Source of the DNA: a bacterium
GTDB lineage: Bacteria; Armatimonadota; UBA5829
Assembly: GCA_021372295.1 (NCBI GenBank)
Contig: JAJFUS010000043.1
Span: 1-64,000, forward strand
Direction: 5' to 3'
Length of the DNA: 64,000 bases
Part shown: positions 17,067 through 26,323 of the stretch, one piece after another
Layout: each line of letters begins with the position of its first letter
Numbering within the stretch: position 1 is the first letter of the stretch
Made by a program: the position numbers and the translations under genes
The notes under the pieces: model-generated
What the model was told of the DNA's origin: nothing
The model's database searches: none
Seen by the model: only the letters and a program-made list of their open reading frames with translations

Positions 17067-17852
17067 TTGCAATTAGATGAATTCATGCAAGACATCGCCC
17101 TGGGCGCAGGGCAGATAATCAAGAGCAAGTTTCACCACATAAAGAAATGGCACACCAAAAGTGACCCCGGCGATATCGTGACCGAAGCCGATGAAGCCTC
17201 GGAAAAGTATGTGATCGATCGCATCCGGTCAGCGTATCCCGATGACCGCATCCTCTCCGAAGAAAGCGGCGCTATAGGCGACGGCAACAGTGGCCGCGTC
17301 TGGATAATTGACCCTCTGGATGGCACTCGTAACTATATGATGGGCATACCGCTTTTCTGCGTGTCAATCGGGCTGGCTATTGACGGCAGTCCTATAATGG
17401 GCACGATCTACGATGCCATACACGATGAAATGTTCTTCGCCGAGCGCGGCAAGGGAGCGTTTATGAACGGCGATCCGATCTCGGTTTGCAGAGAAGAGTC
17501 GCTGGAAGACAGCCTGGTTTCGGTGAGTTGGGTGCGGCGAAAAGTCGATGGACAGGCGTTTGTCGAGTATGTGGAACAAATTAGCAGGGATACATCGTAT
17601 TTTAGGAGGTTCGGTTCGGCGGCGCTGGTGATGGCATATATCGCGAGCGGCAGGATTCACGCCTATATGCAGGGCGGCCTTAATCCCTGGGATGTCGCTG
17701 CCGGTGTGATAATAATCGAGGAGGCGGGCGGAGTGGTGACCGACTTCCATGGCCGACCCATTGACCTGAGAAACCAGGACATCGAGATACTGACGGCCAA
17801 CCCGGCGCTTCACTCTATGCTGCTTCGCGATGTGGTGTCGCAGCGCGCTTGA
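17067..17852 (+). CDS. Inositol monophosphatase-family phosphatase
   Basis: A 261-residue Mg-dependent sugar or inositol phosphatase. Metal-binding motifs are all present: DIVTEADEASEK, ILSEESG (metal Glu pair), WIIDPLDGTRNYMMGIP (signature 1) and GGLNPWDVAAGVIIIEEAGG (signature 2). It could act on inositol-1-phosphate, FBP or PAP; the sequence does not separate these. The start TTG 17067 lies after AAGGAA; ATG 17085 is the alternative. Confidence 0.92.
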   Translation: MQLDEFMQDIALGAGQIIKSKFHHIKKWHTKSDPGDIVTEADEASEKYVIDRIRSAYPDDRILSEESGAIGDGNSGRVWIIDPLDGTRNYMMGIPLFCVSIGLAIDGSPIMGTIYDAIHDEMFFAERGKGAFMNGDPISVCREESLEDSLVSVSWVRRKVDGQAFVEYVEQISRDTSYFRRFGSAALVMAYIASGRIHAYMQGGLNPWDVAAGVIIIEEAGGVVTDFHGRPIDLRNQDIEILTANPALHSMLLRDVVSQRA

Positions 17853-17903
17853 TTTTCCTGGGAATAATGAATTATTATTAGCTTGTTTTTCAAGGAGTGG
17901 CAA

Positions 17904-19103
17904 ATGAAAAAATTCATCGGCTATGTGGCGGTTTTTGTTCTGGGATTCATTGTGTGCGCAGGGGTGCTTCGTCATTGGTACGGTCAGCCCGGAACAACGG
18001 GGCCGGTCTCCGCGCCTATCCTCAACCGGGGAGGCGTAGGCCTGATTGACGGCGGCTCCAACAAGGTGCGAAAAGCCGCCGGGGTAGTCGGCAATTACGT
18101 AGTCAATATCGACACTATCGGCAAACCTGTGCGTGAATCGGGCGGATTTCCAGGCATGCCCGATTTCTTCGGTATTCCTTTTGGCCCATCGCAGGAAGTG
18201 ATTCCCAAAGGACGGGCGTCGGGAGTTATATATACGTCCAACGGCTATATTCTGACGAACAACCACGTCGTTGAGAACGCTACGCGACTCACTGTCACTA
18301 TGCACAGCGGCAAGAAATATTCCGCCAAACTCATCGGGCGCGATCTTAAGTCAGATCTTGCAGTTATCAAGATTGATGCCAATAATCTGCCGTTTGCACG
18401 CTTTGCGGATTCCAACAGCCTGCAGGTGGGTGATTGGGTAATTGCGGTCGGCAATGCGTTGGGGCTCGGCCCGACCGTGACCGTAGGTGTCGTGAGCGCC
18501 AAGCGCACTGTCGACATAGACGGCAAGAAGCTGGAAGGCGTAATTCAGACCGATGCCGCGATCAATCAAGGCAACAGCGGCGGCGCTTTGTCTGATATCA
18601 ACGGCAACCTGGTCGGCATCAATACGGCAATTCTCTCGACCTCTCCAGGCGGCGGCAATATCGGCATTGGTTTCGCGATTCCAAGCAACAATGCTAGGCG
18701 AATCGCCGAGCAGCTTCAGAAAACCGGCCGCGTCGTTCGACCCTACCTCGGCATTCGCTACACTGGCCTGAATAATGAACTCAGGAAGAGTCTTACGCAG
18801 CGCGGCGTCACAAAATTGCCGAAGAAAGACGGCGCGCTGATAGTCGAGGTGTACGAGGGCAGTCCCGCAGCCGAGGCCGGTCTGCAGCCGCAGGATGTTA
18901 TCTTGAAGATCAACGGCAAACCCGTATCGCCGAACGAGAAGCCCGCCAGGGGCACGGTCAGCATTGCCGAGGCAGTTAGTAAGGTCAAGGTTGGTGACCG
19001 TGTGACAATGGAAGTCTGGCATGCCTCCAACGGCCGTATTGGGACAGTAGGCGTGCGAGTGGCTCAGATGCCCGCCGATTTCGGGAATCAGCCGCAGCAA
19101 TGA
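17904..19103 (+). CDS. HtrA/DegP-like serine protease
   Basis: A 399-residue envelope protease of family S1C. An N-terminal membrane anchor (about residues 5-24) is followed by the trypsin-like domain with the triad His in LTNNHVVENA, Asp in LKSDLAVIKI and Ser in NQGNSGGALSD. A single C-terminal PDZ domain (about 275-385) contains VYEGSPAAEAGLQPQDVILK. It degrades or refolds damaged periplasmic proteins. ATG 17904 has AAGGAG at good distance. Its last four bases overlap the next gene (ATGA). Confidence 0.95.
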   Translation: MKKFIGYVAVFVLGFIVCAGVLRHWYGQPGTTGPVSAPILNRGGVGLIDGGSNKVRKAAGVVGNYVVNIDTIGKPVRESGGFPGMPDFFGIPFGPSQEVIPKGRASGVIYTSNGYILTNNHVVENATRLTVTMHSGKKYSAKLIGRDLKSDLAVIKIDANNLPFARFADSNSLQVGDWVIAVGNALGLGPTVTVGVVSAKRTVDIDGKKLEGVIQTDAAINQGNSGGALSDINGNLVGINTAILSTSPGGGNIGIGFAIPSNNARRIAEQLQKTGRVVRPYLGIRYTGLNNELRKSLTQRGVTKLPKKDGALIVEVYEGSPAAEAGLQPQDVILKINGKPVSPNEKPARGTVSIAEAVSKVKVGDRVTMEVWHASNGRIGTVGVRVAQMPADFGNQPQQ

Positions 19104-19660
19104 AAATCGGAGTAATCAGCGATACGCACGGCAATATAATTGCTTATGAAAAGGCTTTGCAATTTATCGGCGACGCCGATTTGATAGTTCACGCGGGAGA
19201 TGTGCTGTATCATCCCCCGCGATTGGGCTTTACCGATGGTTACGATATTCCTGCTCTCGCCGACGCACTCAACTTACTTGCAGTGCCGATTGTAATCGCT
19301 CAGGGCAACTGTGATGCGCAGGTCTACGAAGAACTTCTGGAAATGCCGGTTCAGTCGCCGTACGCGTATGTTTCGTGCGGCGACACTCGCATATTGGTCA
19401 ATCATGGGCACATGCTTTCGCGCAATCAGATGATCGACATTGCCCACCGTTACAAAGCCGACTATTTCGTGTCTGGCCACACACATGTGCCGGTGATCGA
19501 ACGAGTAGGCAGCATTGTCCTGATGAACCCCGGCAGTCCGTCGATCCCCAAATTTGAGATCGACGGCATTCCCGTCCCGACCGTCGGCCTGATAACCGAA
19601 AACGGCGCTTGGGTTATCAACATCGAGGACGGTTCGGTAATCATCGAGTTGCATTCATGA
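19100..19660 (+). CDS. YfcE/MJ0936-type metallophosphoesterase
   Basis: A 186-residue calcineurin-like phosphodiesterase with all metal motifs: ISDTHGN, HAGDVLY, QGNCD, VNHGH and SGHTHVP. YfcE-type enzymes cleave phosphodiesters such as bis-pNPP; the physiological substrate is unknown. It overlaps the htrA-like gene by four bases and is probably translated from the same mRNA. It converges with the GH115 gene, 24 bases away. Confidence 0.92.
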   Translation: MKIGVISDTHGNIIAYEKALQFIGDADLIVHAGDVLYHPPRLGFTDGYDIPALADALNLLAVPIVIAQGNCDAQVYEELLEMPVQSPYAYVSCGDTRILVNHGHMLSRNQMIDIAHRYKADYFVSGHTHVPVIERVGSIVLMNPGSPSIPKFEIDGIPVPTVGLITENGAWVINIEDGSVIIELHS

Positions 19661-19684
19661 TGTGGCGACCCACGATATAAGTCT

Positions 19685-22246
19685 CTAATCTTTTTCCGTC
19701 TCGCCAGCGACACCGTACACCGAAAGGTCCACGATTGTGCTAACCTGCGCGTTCTTGTCATAACTCAGGTTTACTGTCAATTCATCAGCTGGCGGCAGAT
19801 CGGATGGAATGCTGATATAACTGATTCGTTCTCCTGAGATGCTTGCGATGTCCCGGCCATTTACGGTTACTTTGACGGGCCCTTTAACAATGGAATCAAA
19901 GTCCAGAACGAGCAGATCAGGCTTCTGAGTCGGGTCCTTGATTGCAAACCGTGCGGAGCAGCCGGTCGGCTCAACAGGCAACGACCCCGTGTAACCCCAG
20001 CGCGTTTGCCCGAAACCTGCCAGCCTGCTGTAATCCCGTTCGGTGAACGCATCGAGACGCGCAAGCAACGGGCGATTGGCGATGTCGCTGTGGTCAAGAG
20101 CTTTTGAGAATGCATCGCAAGCCTTCAAGGCCCACGAAAAACCGGTCAAGGGCTGGTAGCTGTAATACCCTGCCCACTTGTCGTGCTCCGACTTCTTTTC
20201 AAGCTGCAAAACGTAATCAATGGAAGGACGAGCCAAAGCCAGCGTCTGTCTTGACTGCGAGAAATCGCCATCCAGGTATTGGAGAGCACTTCTAGTTGAG
20301 TCACGAAGCCACTTGGTGCTTGCGCACGCGGTGTGGCACTGCAGCAAAACGTTGTCACGGTAGAACTGCCGCCTGGATGCGGGCACCAGTTTCTCGATTT
20401 GATCCATTCGTTTACACAGTTTGTCCCACTTGGGAGCATCTATGGTGGCAAGACCATTCAGCCATTCCGCCGTTTCCCTCAATGATTTGCCCTGATGCCA
20501 ATAGCCCCAGAGCCCGGCCCATTTCTTGGAGAAGTCTCGGCGGCGGGCGGCGTCAAGGATGAGCACTCCATACCGGATCATCCCTTGAACCTTGAGATGA
20601 TAATCCTCCTTATCGCCAAACCTGGAAGGCAATGCGAATTGCTCTTTGTAAGCTTCCTCGATCTCCGGCGCTGCCTTGTCCCCGTATTGCTCCCGGCACC
20701 AGCGCTGGTAGAATTCCTCGGCGTTGTAATCACCTGTCCAAGTGGCATCGGCCAGTCCTCGAATACCCATCACAAACTCGCGGATATTGGCGACATTAAG
20801 CAGGAAGTACGTGCTGAGATTATACTTCTTTATGAGCTTCATTGCAGTTTCTATTCTCTGCGGATGCACGGTCTGGACGAGATGACTGTCGTGATCGTCA
20901 TGGTATGCCACGTGATAGTATACTCCCGCGCTATTGTCCGGGAATGGCTTTAGACCCATCTTGTCCAGATGATCCATATTCCCTTGATGGTAATCACTGA
21001 TAATAACAACAACATCATCGGGCAGTTTCAGATAGCCATCCAGGTACAAATCCAGACATTCATTCCATAGAGTCACAGTCATCGGAACTTCATTCGACCC
21101 GCTCGCCTTTTTTGCGATGCTCCTCTGCAAGTTGATCGCGTCTAGAATCTGATTGGCCCTTCCCTGTGGATCCTTCGGAAACGCCTTGTCGAAGCTCCAT
21201 ATCGCATCGTCGGTCTTCCCTCGAAGTCCCAACTGCCACAAACCCATATACGGCGCGTAGGCATTCGCAGAGTCGCTCCATATTTGCTCAAACTTGTCCC
21301 GGTTCTTGACGTAAGAAAACTCGACATCCATGCCTTTAGAGTGCCAGTAACTGTCCCAGTCCGAGCCCCACACGCCCAAACACTGAGAATGATGCGTGGT
21401 GAGAATCATACCATAGTCCTTGACCATCTTCAGCATCCGACGATCTATTGGATCGGCGACGTTGAAGTTAGTTGCGGGTATGATCATGTTTTGTCGAAGC
21501 CGAAGCGCAGTGGCGAGGATTACGTCATAGATCTCGGGTGCAATCTTGTGGAATGTGCCGTGCCAGCCCTGCAAAAGATCCTCGTCATTGGTAAACCAGC
21601 CTCTGTACGCGAAAAATGGCTGGCCCTCAAGGTGCTCCATCTTGCCTAGAAACAAAGTCTTTCTGGGAGTAACCGGCTTCTCAGTCCAGAAGCGCAGGGG
21701 GTCTACTCCAAGCCCATCTTGCGTAAGTGAGTAGAGACCGTATATTGCTCCGCGCATATCGCTGCCCGCAATTACAATCGCACCCTTACAGCCGGGAAAC
21801 GGATCGGTTACCGTAGCGAGCTGAAACGACTCACTTTTTCCAGACAACGAGGACAGGTCGATCTTTCCGGCGGCTTCCAGGGCACACAGCGGCTTGCTCG
21901 TTCCAGCAACGCCTGCAATGATCATATATTGGTTGTCAGATCGAACCGGCACGGTGTTGACCACAGGAAATACCAGCCCGGTTATATCGTAAAGGTCTCC
22001 GCAGACATCTCGAAGTGTTCGCTGTATTGCGTAAGGTTCGTCTTCATCTACGAGAAACGCAGCCGGACGGCCGCTATTCTCGCATAGGACGACTTCCGCT
22101 TTGTTTTTTGCATCCACCCATGGAAACTTGATCGAACCTACAATGGTTCGTTCTGCAGCGGCGTGGGCCAGTCCCGTGCATATCAAGAACAGGCAAAACA
22201 ATAAAGCAAAAAGAAAGACTACGTGAGTCAAGCGAGTAGTGTGCAT
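19685..22246 (-). CDS. Secreted glycoside hydrolase family 115 protein (alpha-glucuronidase type)
   Basis: A 853-residue exported enzyme. A signal peptide (residues 1-30, ends AHA) is followed by a GH115 core. Hallmarks are FAYRGWFTNDEDLLQGWHG, the MVKDYGMILTTHHSQCLG segment, KLPDDVVVIISDYHQGNMDH and SAGVYYHVAYHDDHDSHLVQ. GH115 enzymes remove 4-O-methylglucuronic acid from xylan, including at internal residues. A family C-terminal beta domain seems shortened. Its presence implies plant polysaccharide use; no other xylanolytic genes are in the window. Confidence 0.82.
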   Translation of the reverse strand: MHTTRLTHVVFLFALLFCLFLICTGLAHAAAERTIVGSIKFPWVDAKNKAEVVLCENSGRPAAFLVDEDEPYAIQRTLRDVCGDLYDITGLVFPVVNTVPVRSDNQYMIIAGVAGTSKPLCALEAAGKIDLSSLSGKSESFQLATVTDPFPGCKGAIVIAGSDMRGAIYGLYSLTQDGLGVDPLRFWTEKPVTPRKTLFLGKMEHLEGQPFFAYRGWFTNDEDLLQGWHGTFHKIAPEIYDVILATALRLRQNMIIPATNFNVADPIDRRMLKMVKDYGMILTTHHSQCLGVWGSDWDSYWHSKGMDVEFSYVKNRDKFEQIWSDSANAYAPYMGLWQLGLRGKTDDAIWSFDKAFPKDPQGRANQILDAINLQRSIAKKASGSNEVPMTVTLWNECLDLYLDGYLKLPDDVVVIISDYHQGNMDHLDKMGLKPFPDNSAGVYYHVAYHDDHDSHLVQTVHPQRIETAMKLIKKYNLSTYFLLNVANIREFVMGIRGLADATWTGDYNAEEFYQRWCREQYGDKAAPEIEEAYKEQFALPSRFGDKEDYHLKVQGMIRYGVLILDAARRRDFSKKWAGLWGYWHQGKSLRETAEWLNGLATIDAPKWDKLCKRMDQIEKLVPASRRQFYRDNVLLQCHTACASTKWLRDSTRSALQYLDGDFSQSRQTLALARPSIDYVLQLEKKSEHDKWAGYYSYQPLTGFSWALKACDAFSKALDHSDIANRPLLARLDAFTERDYSRLAGFGQTRWGYTGSLPVEPTGCSARFAIKDPTQKPDLLVLDFDSIVKGPVKVTVNGRDIASISGERISYISIPSDLPPADELTVNLSYDKNAQVSTIVDLSVYGVAGETEKD

Positions 22247-22415
22247 GTTGGATTCCCCATTACTTCTACTACCTTGGCGTATTGCATTGTTGATTCAAGG
22301 CAGGGTGTTATATGTGTTGGCAATAATGTAGCACAGGCAATGTCGATTGTCAACGCATTATCGAAAGTACGAAGCCCCTGAAAAGTTCAAGTTACGTAAA
22401 AACCAGCCGGGGCGA

Positions 22416-22892
22416 TCAAAGCTCATCCTGCATATCAATGGCCAAGCCATCCACGGAAACTACCCTCCACACTTTTACGGGGATCAATAAAGCGTGGCGT
22501 CCATCTTCTTTCGCGAGGCGCAGGGTCAGGTTGCGACTATATATCGGGCCGCCATCGACTGCTGTTACCGAAACATGAAGGTAGACAGTTGCGGTGTTAG
22601 CATGGACATCGATTCGCTTGATCTGCGCGCGCGCAGTATATTCGCGCTCGACCCTAAGCGCCTGGGCTGCGAGCAGCCTTAGCCGGTCGTAATTCGTTCC
22701 CGACGAGTCCTTGTAGCTTTTGGACACACATAGTATCGTGCCGCCGAGGTCGCGCTTCTGGATCGACGAAACTGTCCGCCCGATCATCGAGCGAATCTGA
22801 GCGTCGTTGCTGCTTCTGTCGAGTGTTGCCAGCCCAACGATCACATAAGTGACTGCCGCGATGAGCAATGCCAACCATATATACATTCGCAT
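22416..22892 (-). CDS. Membrane-anchored protein of unknown function
   Basis: A 158-residue protein not assigned to a family. The N-terminus is a signal-anchor (MRMYIWLALLIAAVTYVIVG), followed by a soluble domain with alternating hydrophobic residues (ATVYLHVSVTAVDGGPIYSR) that fits a small alpha+beta fold. SMIGRTVSSIQKRDLGGTIL suggests an NTF2-like helix, but this is weak. It is preceded by GGAGGACGG and diverges from the Clp1-like gene 95 bases away. No catalytic motif is visible. Confidence 0.7.
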   Translation of the reverse strand: MRMYIWLALLIAAVTYVIVGLATLDRSSNDAQIRSMIGRTVSSIQKRDLGGTILCVSKSYKDSSGTNYDRLRLLAAQALRVEREYTARAQIKRIDVHANTATVYLHVSVTAVDGGPIYSRNLTLRLAKEDGRHALLIPVKVWRVVSVDGLAIDMQDEL

Positions 22893-22986
22893 AGCCGTCC
22901 TCCTCAGAAAGCAGATGTTGGTTTGTTCTTATCTGAATGACTTCTCGACGAAGGAATTTGTTTCCCTTTATTTTAAGACGTAGAGT

Positions 22987-24036
22987 ATGGCGAATGTAAT
23001 ATCCGAGGTAACGTCATCGCCGGGAATCGTGATGGTGATCGGCGGCGTGGACACCGGCAAGACCAACCTCTGCATGCAAATGTGCAACGCCGGTTTCGAG
23101 GCCGGGCTACCGACAGCCGTGGTTGATGCCGACTTGGGACAGTCCGAGATAGGCTCGCCGGGAACTATCGGTATGGCCATCGCGGACAGAGCCATCGAGT
23201 CGCTTTCCGATCTTCGAGCCAAGAGACTGTATTTCGTGGGGAGCACCAGTCCGGTCGGACATACGCTCGAAAGCGTTGTCGGGACGAAGAAGATGGTCGA
23301 TACTGCTCTCCGTTTGGGCGCAAAACTGGTCATTGTGGACACAACCGGACTCATCGACGGCCCAATCGGTCGCAAACTAAAGACCTGCAAGACCGACCTT
23401 ATTCGCCCGGACTACCTCATCGGCATCGAGAAGCACCGCGAGATCGAGCATCTGCTGATGCCGTTTACTAAAGTCAGTCCGATAAAGGTGCGCAGGCTCG
23501 CCGCGTCCGACGAGGCCAGGAGGAAACCGCCCGAGTTTCGCACGGCTCGCCGCAGGCTCAACTTCTACAAGCATTTTCACGACGCTCCCGGTCATATCAT
23601 TCGCCTGGACGACGTATCCTGCTGGAACACATGGCTCGGAACGGGCCGGCCGGTGAAGTGGCAGTATATCAAGTCGGCCGAAGAATCGCTGAAGCGCCGA
23701 ATCCTGCACGCCGAGGTCACCGGGCGAGGGATATTTATTGTAACAGAGCGTCGATGCAACGCAGGCGGATATAAGGCCGTCGAGGAGATATTCAAGACCG
23801 GCAACATCACAATTGTGGTAGGCGAGACGTTTCAAAATCTGTTGGTCGGGCTGGCCGACGAGAATGCAAACACGCTTAACGTCGGGTTGATTCAAGCAAT
23901 CGACTTCAAGCAGCGACTTATGTTCGTATTATCGCCGATAAGGACTATTTCGCCCGTAAAAGTGGTGCAATTTGGCGCGATACGTGTCATGCGCGACGGC
24001 ACCGAACTCGAAACACTCAAGCAGGGAGAGATATGA
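22987..24036 (+). CDS. Clp1/Grc3-type P-loop polynucleotide kinase
   Basis: A 349-residue protein with the Clp1/Grc3 kinase core: Walker A VIGGVDTGKTNLC (about 18-30), the distinctive VVDADLGQSEIGSPGTIGMA with the D-x-D-x-G-Q-S motif, and VDTTGLIDG after the Walker B strand. In eukaryotes and archaea these enzymes phosphorylate RNA 5'-hydroxyl ends. The C-terminal half (about 175-349) is a separate beta-rich region like the Clp1 C-terminal domain. The gene is coupled by ATGA overlap to a histidine phosphatase. Substrate is inferred. No strong ribosome site precedes ATG 22987. Confidence 0.8.
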   Translation: MANVISEVTSSPGIVMVIGGVDTGKTNLCMQMCNAGFEAGLPTAVVDADLGQSEIGSPGTIGMAIADRAIESLSDLRAKRLYFVGSTSPVGHTLESVVGTKKMVDTALRLGAKLVIVDTTGLIDGPIGRKLKTCKTDLIRPDYLIGIEKHREIEHLLMPFTKVSPIKVRRLAASDEARRKPPEFRTARRRLNFYKHFHDAPGHIIRLDDVSCWNTWLGTGRPVKWQYIKSAEESLKRRILHAEVTGRGIFIVTERRCNAGGYKAVEEIFKTGNITIVVGETFQNLLVGLADENANTLNVGLIQAIDFKQRLMFVLSPIRTISPVKVVQFGAIRVMRDGTELETLKQGEI

Positions 24037-24686
24037 CAGCATTATACATAGTAAGGCACGGCGAAACCAGGGACAATCTGGAGGGCCGCATTCAGGGTCA
24101 CACCGATTCGCCTCTTACTCCACTGGGAATCAGGCAGGCTGAGGCGATTGCGTCGCGGCTTGCGTCCGAGAAGTTTGATGCCATATATTCGAGCGACCTT
24201 GGCCGCGCTGTAGATACTGCCGAGGCCATAGCATCTTGTCACAATTTGCCCATCCAAACTACTGACCTTTTGCGCGAGGCCAATTTGGGCAAGGTTCAGG
24301 GGCTTACCCAGGCCGAGTTCGAGAGTAGTTATCCCGACGAATATCGCAAGTGGCGCACAGATTCAGTCAGCAATCGTCCGCCGGACGCCGAATCGCTTGA
24401 AAGCGTAATCTCGCGCTGCAAAAAGTTCCTGAAGATGATTCTGGAGAACTACAAGGACGATGAACGTATCCTAGCCGTGGTGCATGGCGGTTCAGTGCGC
24501 GGTCTGTTCTGCGCGACATTCGGGCTGCCGCCGACGTTTTTCAAGCACATTCGCACAGCCAACGCGAGTCTTTCCATCATAAATATCGGCGAGCGGCCAT
24601 CGGTGGAACTGCTCAACGATACCTGCCACCTATGGGAAGTCCGTGTAACTGAAGAGGATGCCGACAACGCGGGAGCTCTCGAGTAG
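24033..24686 (+). CDS. Histidine phosphatase (phosphoglycerate mutase-like)
   Basis: A 217-residue enzyme of the branch-1 histidine phosphatase superfamily. The catalytic motif YIVRHGETRDNLEGRIQGHT is at the N-terminus with the phosphorylated His. SSDLGRAVDTAEAIA, the acid EANLGKVQGLTQAEFE and VVHGGSVRGLF with the second catalytic His complete the active site. Members include GpmB, alpha-ribazole phosphatase (CobC) and broad phosphatases; the sequence does not decide. It overlaps the upstream kinase gene by four bases, so opposed phosphorylation chemistry is conceivable. Confidence 0.9.
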   Translation: MTALYIVRHGETRDNLEGRIQGHTDSPLTPLGIRQAEAIASRLASEKFDAIYSSDLGRAVDTAEAIASCHNLPIQTTDLLREANLGKVQGLTQAEFESSYPDEYRKWRTDSVSNRPPDAESLESVISRCKKFLKMILENYKDDERILAVVHGGSVRGLFCATFGLPPTFFKHIRTANASLSIINIGERPSVELLNDTCHLWEVRVTEEDADNAGALE

Positions 24687-24712
24687 TAATAGTTCAGTCT
24701 TCAGGCTTTTTC

Positions 24713-24912
24713 TTGGGGCTCCGCCCCAATCTCCGCTAGAGATTCTGTCTCTGGACTCTGCCAGGAAACCCAGTTTCCTGGACCTTCTGACTCAGATTTA
24801 TATACTCCCTTAAGAGAGTATATAAATCTGCGCTAGGGGTCTGGGGCCCGCGGCCCCAGCGGGTTCCAAGGGCAGAGGCCCTTGGTCGGGAGTCTGAGGG
24901 TGAAACCCTCAG
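24713..24912. repeat. Array of seven consecutive perfect hairpins
   Basis: Seven inverted repeats follow each other: 24713-24729 (7 bp, TTGGGGC arm), 24736-24754 (7 bp, one wobble), 24761-24781 (9 bp, CCAGGAAAC), 24793-24830 (15 bp, CAGATTTATATACTC), 24841-24859 (8 bp, CTGGGGCC), 24866-24885 (8 bp, CCAAGGGC) and 24894-24912 (8 bp, CTGAGGGT). The arms differ in sequence and loops are 3-8 bases. It fills the gap between the phosphatase gene and hydE. Part may act as terminator or as a mobile intergenic repeat. Confidence 0.85.
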
Positions 24913-24976
24913 AAGATTCTCGCAAAACAAAAACTCTTATCTCGACTAATCCGGCTGAAAATCATACAATATATGT

Positions 24977-26035
24977 ATGATGAATGCGGATGCAGTTTTG
25001 GATAAATGCATAAAGTCGGGAGATATGTCCAGGGATGATATAGTTTATCTCTTGAACTTAGACAACGACAGTGACGTCGCTCGCCTACTCAAGGCAGGCG
25101 ATGAGGTCAGGAAAGCCAATTGCGGTGATGCGGTTCAGATCAGGGCGCTCATTGAGTTCTCGAACATCTGCGCGCGTCAGTGCAATTACTGCGGCCTTCG
25201 TTCACCAAACAGTAAAGTCACTCGATACAGGATGCCGCCGGACGAGATAGTCGAGCTCGCGGTCTATTTGAACGGCAAGGGTCTTAAGACTGTGGTCATG
25301 CAGTCCGGCGAAGATCCGTATTACACCGGCGAAATTATCGCGGATATTGTCCGGCGCATCAAAGCGTCCACCGATACGGCGATTACACTCTGTGTCGGCG
25401 AGCGTCCGTATGAAGATTACAAGCTGTGGAAGGAAGCCGGTGCGGACAGGTATCTGCTCCGTCATGAGGCAGCCAACCGTGATCTTTTCAAGCATCTTCA
25501 CCCTGATTGCGACTTCGACAACCGCATCCGCTGCCTGCATTGGCTGCGTGAATTGGGTTATCAAGTGGGAGCTGGATGCATGGTTGGCTCGCCTGGTCAG
25601 ACTATCGAGCATCTTGCCGACGACATTGAGTTTTTGCGCGACTTCCAGCCGGACATGGCGGGCATAGGGCCGTTTATACCACATCCCGACACGCCTTATG
25701 CGAATGAGAGCACCGGCATGGTTCAAATGACGCTAAAGATGGTAGCTCTTGCGCGGATAGTGACTCGCGACGCTCTTCTTCCTGCGACTACGGCCATCGG
25801 CTCCATTGAGGAAATGGGACGGGAGATGGCTCTGGAGGCGGGCGCGGATGTGGTGATGCCCAATTACACGCCTCTCAAATATCGCGAAAACTACGAAATT
25901 TATCCCAACAAACGCTGCATAACCGAAGACCCAGAGCAGTGCCATTCGTGCATGAGACTGCGCATACAGGCCATCGGTCGAACTGTCTCCACGGATCAGG
26001 GTCATTCCAGGAAAAGTTTCCAGGCTGCGCTATAA
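24977..26035 (+). CDS. hydE: [FeFe] hydrogenase maturase HydE-like radical SAM enzyme
   Basis: A 352-residue radical SAM enzyme. The cluster motif is IEFSNICARQCNYCGLR (C-x3-C-x2-C) near residue 65, followed by YRMPPDEIVELA. RYLLRHEAANRDLFKHLHP, GAGCMVGSPGQTIEHLADDI and GPFIPHPDTPY match HydE. HydE acts with HydF and HydG to build the [FeFe] H-cluster. No hydrogenase, hydF or hydG gene is in the window, so this copy is an orphan here, and HydE-like proteins of other function (PylB relatives) cannot be excluded. Confidence 0.82.
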   Translation: MMNADAVLDKCIKSGDMSRDDIVYLLNLDNDSDVARLLKAGDEVRKANCGDAVQIRALIEFSNICARQCNYCGLRSPNSKVTRYRMPPDEIVELAVYLNGKGLKTVVMQSGEDPYYTGEIIADIVRRIKASTDTAITLCVGERPYEDYKLWKEAGADRYLLRHEAANRDLFKHLHPDCDFDNRIRCLHWLRELGYQVGAGCMVGSPGQTIEHLADDIEFLRDFQPDMAGIGPFIPHPDTPYANESTGMVQMTLKMVALARIVTRDALLPATTAIGSIEEMGREMALEAGADVVMPNYTPLKYRENYEIYPNKRCITEDPEQCHSCMRLRIQAIGRTVSTDQGHSRKSFQAAL

Positions 26036-26070
26036 ACACCTGTTTTTGACATACACCCCAAGCGCAAATA

Positions 26071-26101
26071 GACCGGGCGTCAGTGCCACCAACACCCGGT
26101 C
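26071..26101. repeat. Inverted repeat between convergent genes
   Basis: GACCGGG pairs with CCCGGTC around a 17-base loop, between the convergent hydE-like and YHS genes. It could end transcription from either side, but no T-run follows on either strand. Confidence 0.35.
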
Positions 26102-26143
26102 GGCAAGGATATTTATTCGGGTTGGTTCCCAACTCCTCAGATA

Positions 26144-26323
26144 CTAAAAAGTTTCTTCTTCTTCGTAAATCATTTCGGATTCCGAAGTGTACATCTCAGG
26201 GTCGGTATCAAACTCGTCCTTGCATTCTTCACTGCAGAAACAATAGTGCTTCCCTCTAAAATCAGTGCAGGCCGCCGCATGTTCTTCGGCCACAACCATT
26301 CCGCAAACGGGATCTATCGGCAT
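26144..26323 (-). CDS. Small YHS-domain protein
   Basis: A 59-residue protein. PIDPVCGMVVAEEHAA and KHYCFCSEECKDEFDTDPEMY show the YHS metal-binding pattern (DPVCGM, then C-x-C-x3-C), followed by a very acidic tail (YEEEETF). YHS proteins bind transition metals such as copper. The start at 26323 (MPIDPVCG) is chosen for the GGGAGGTG ribosome site 6 bases upstream. It converges with the hydE-like gene. Confidence 0.88.
   Translation of the reverse strand: MPIDPVCGMVVAEEHAAACTDFRGKHYCFCSEECKDEFDTDPEMYTSESEMIYEEEETF

Noticed and set aside
24713-24912. CRISPR array
   Set aside because: The hairpin arms differ from each other and there are no identical repeats with spacers.
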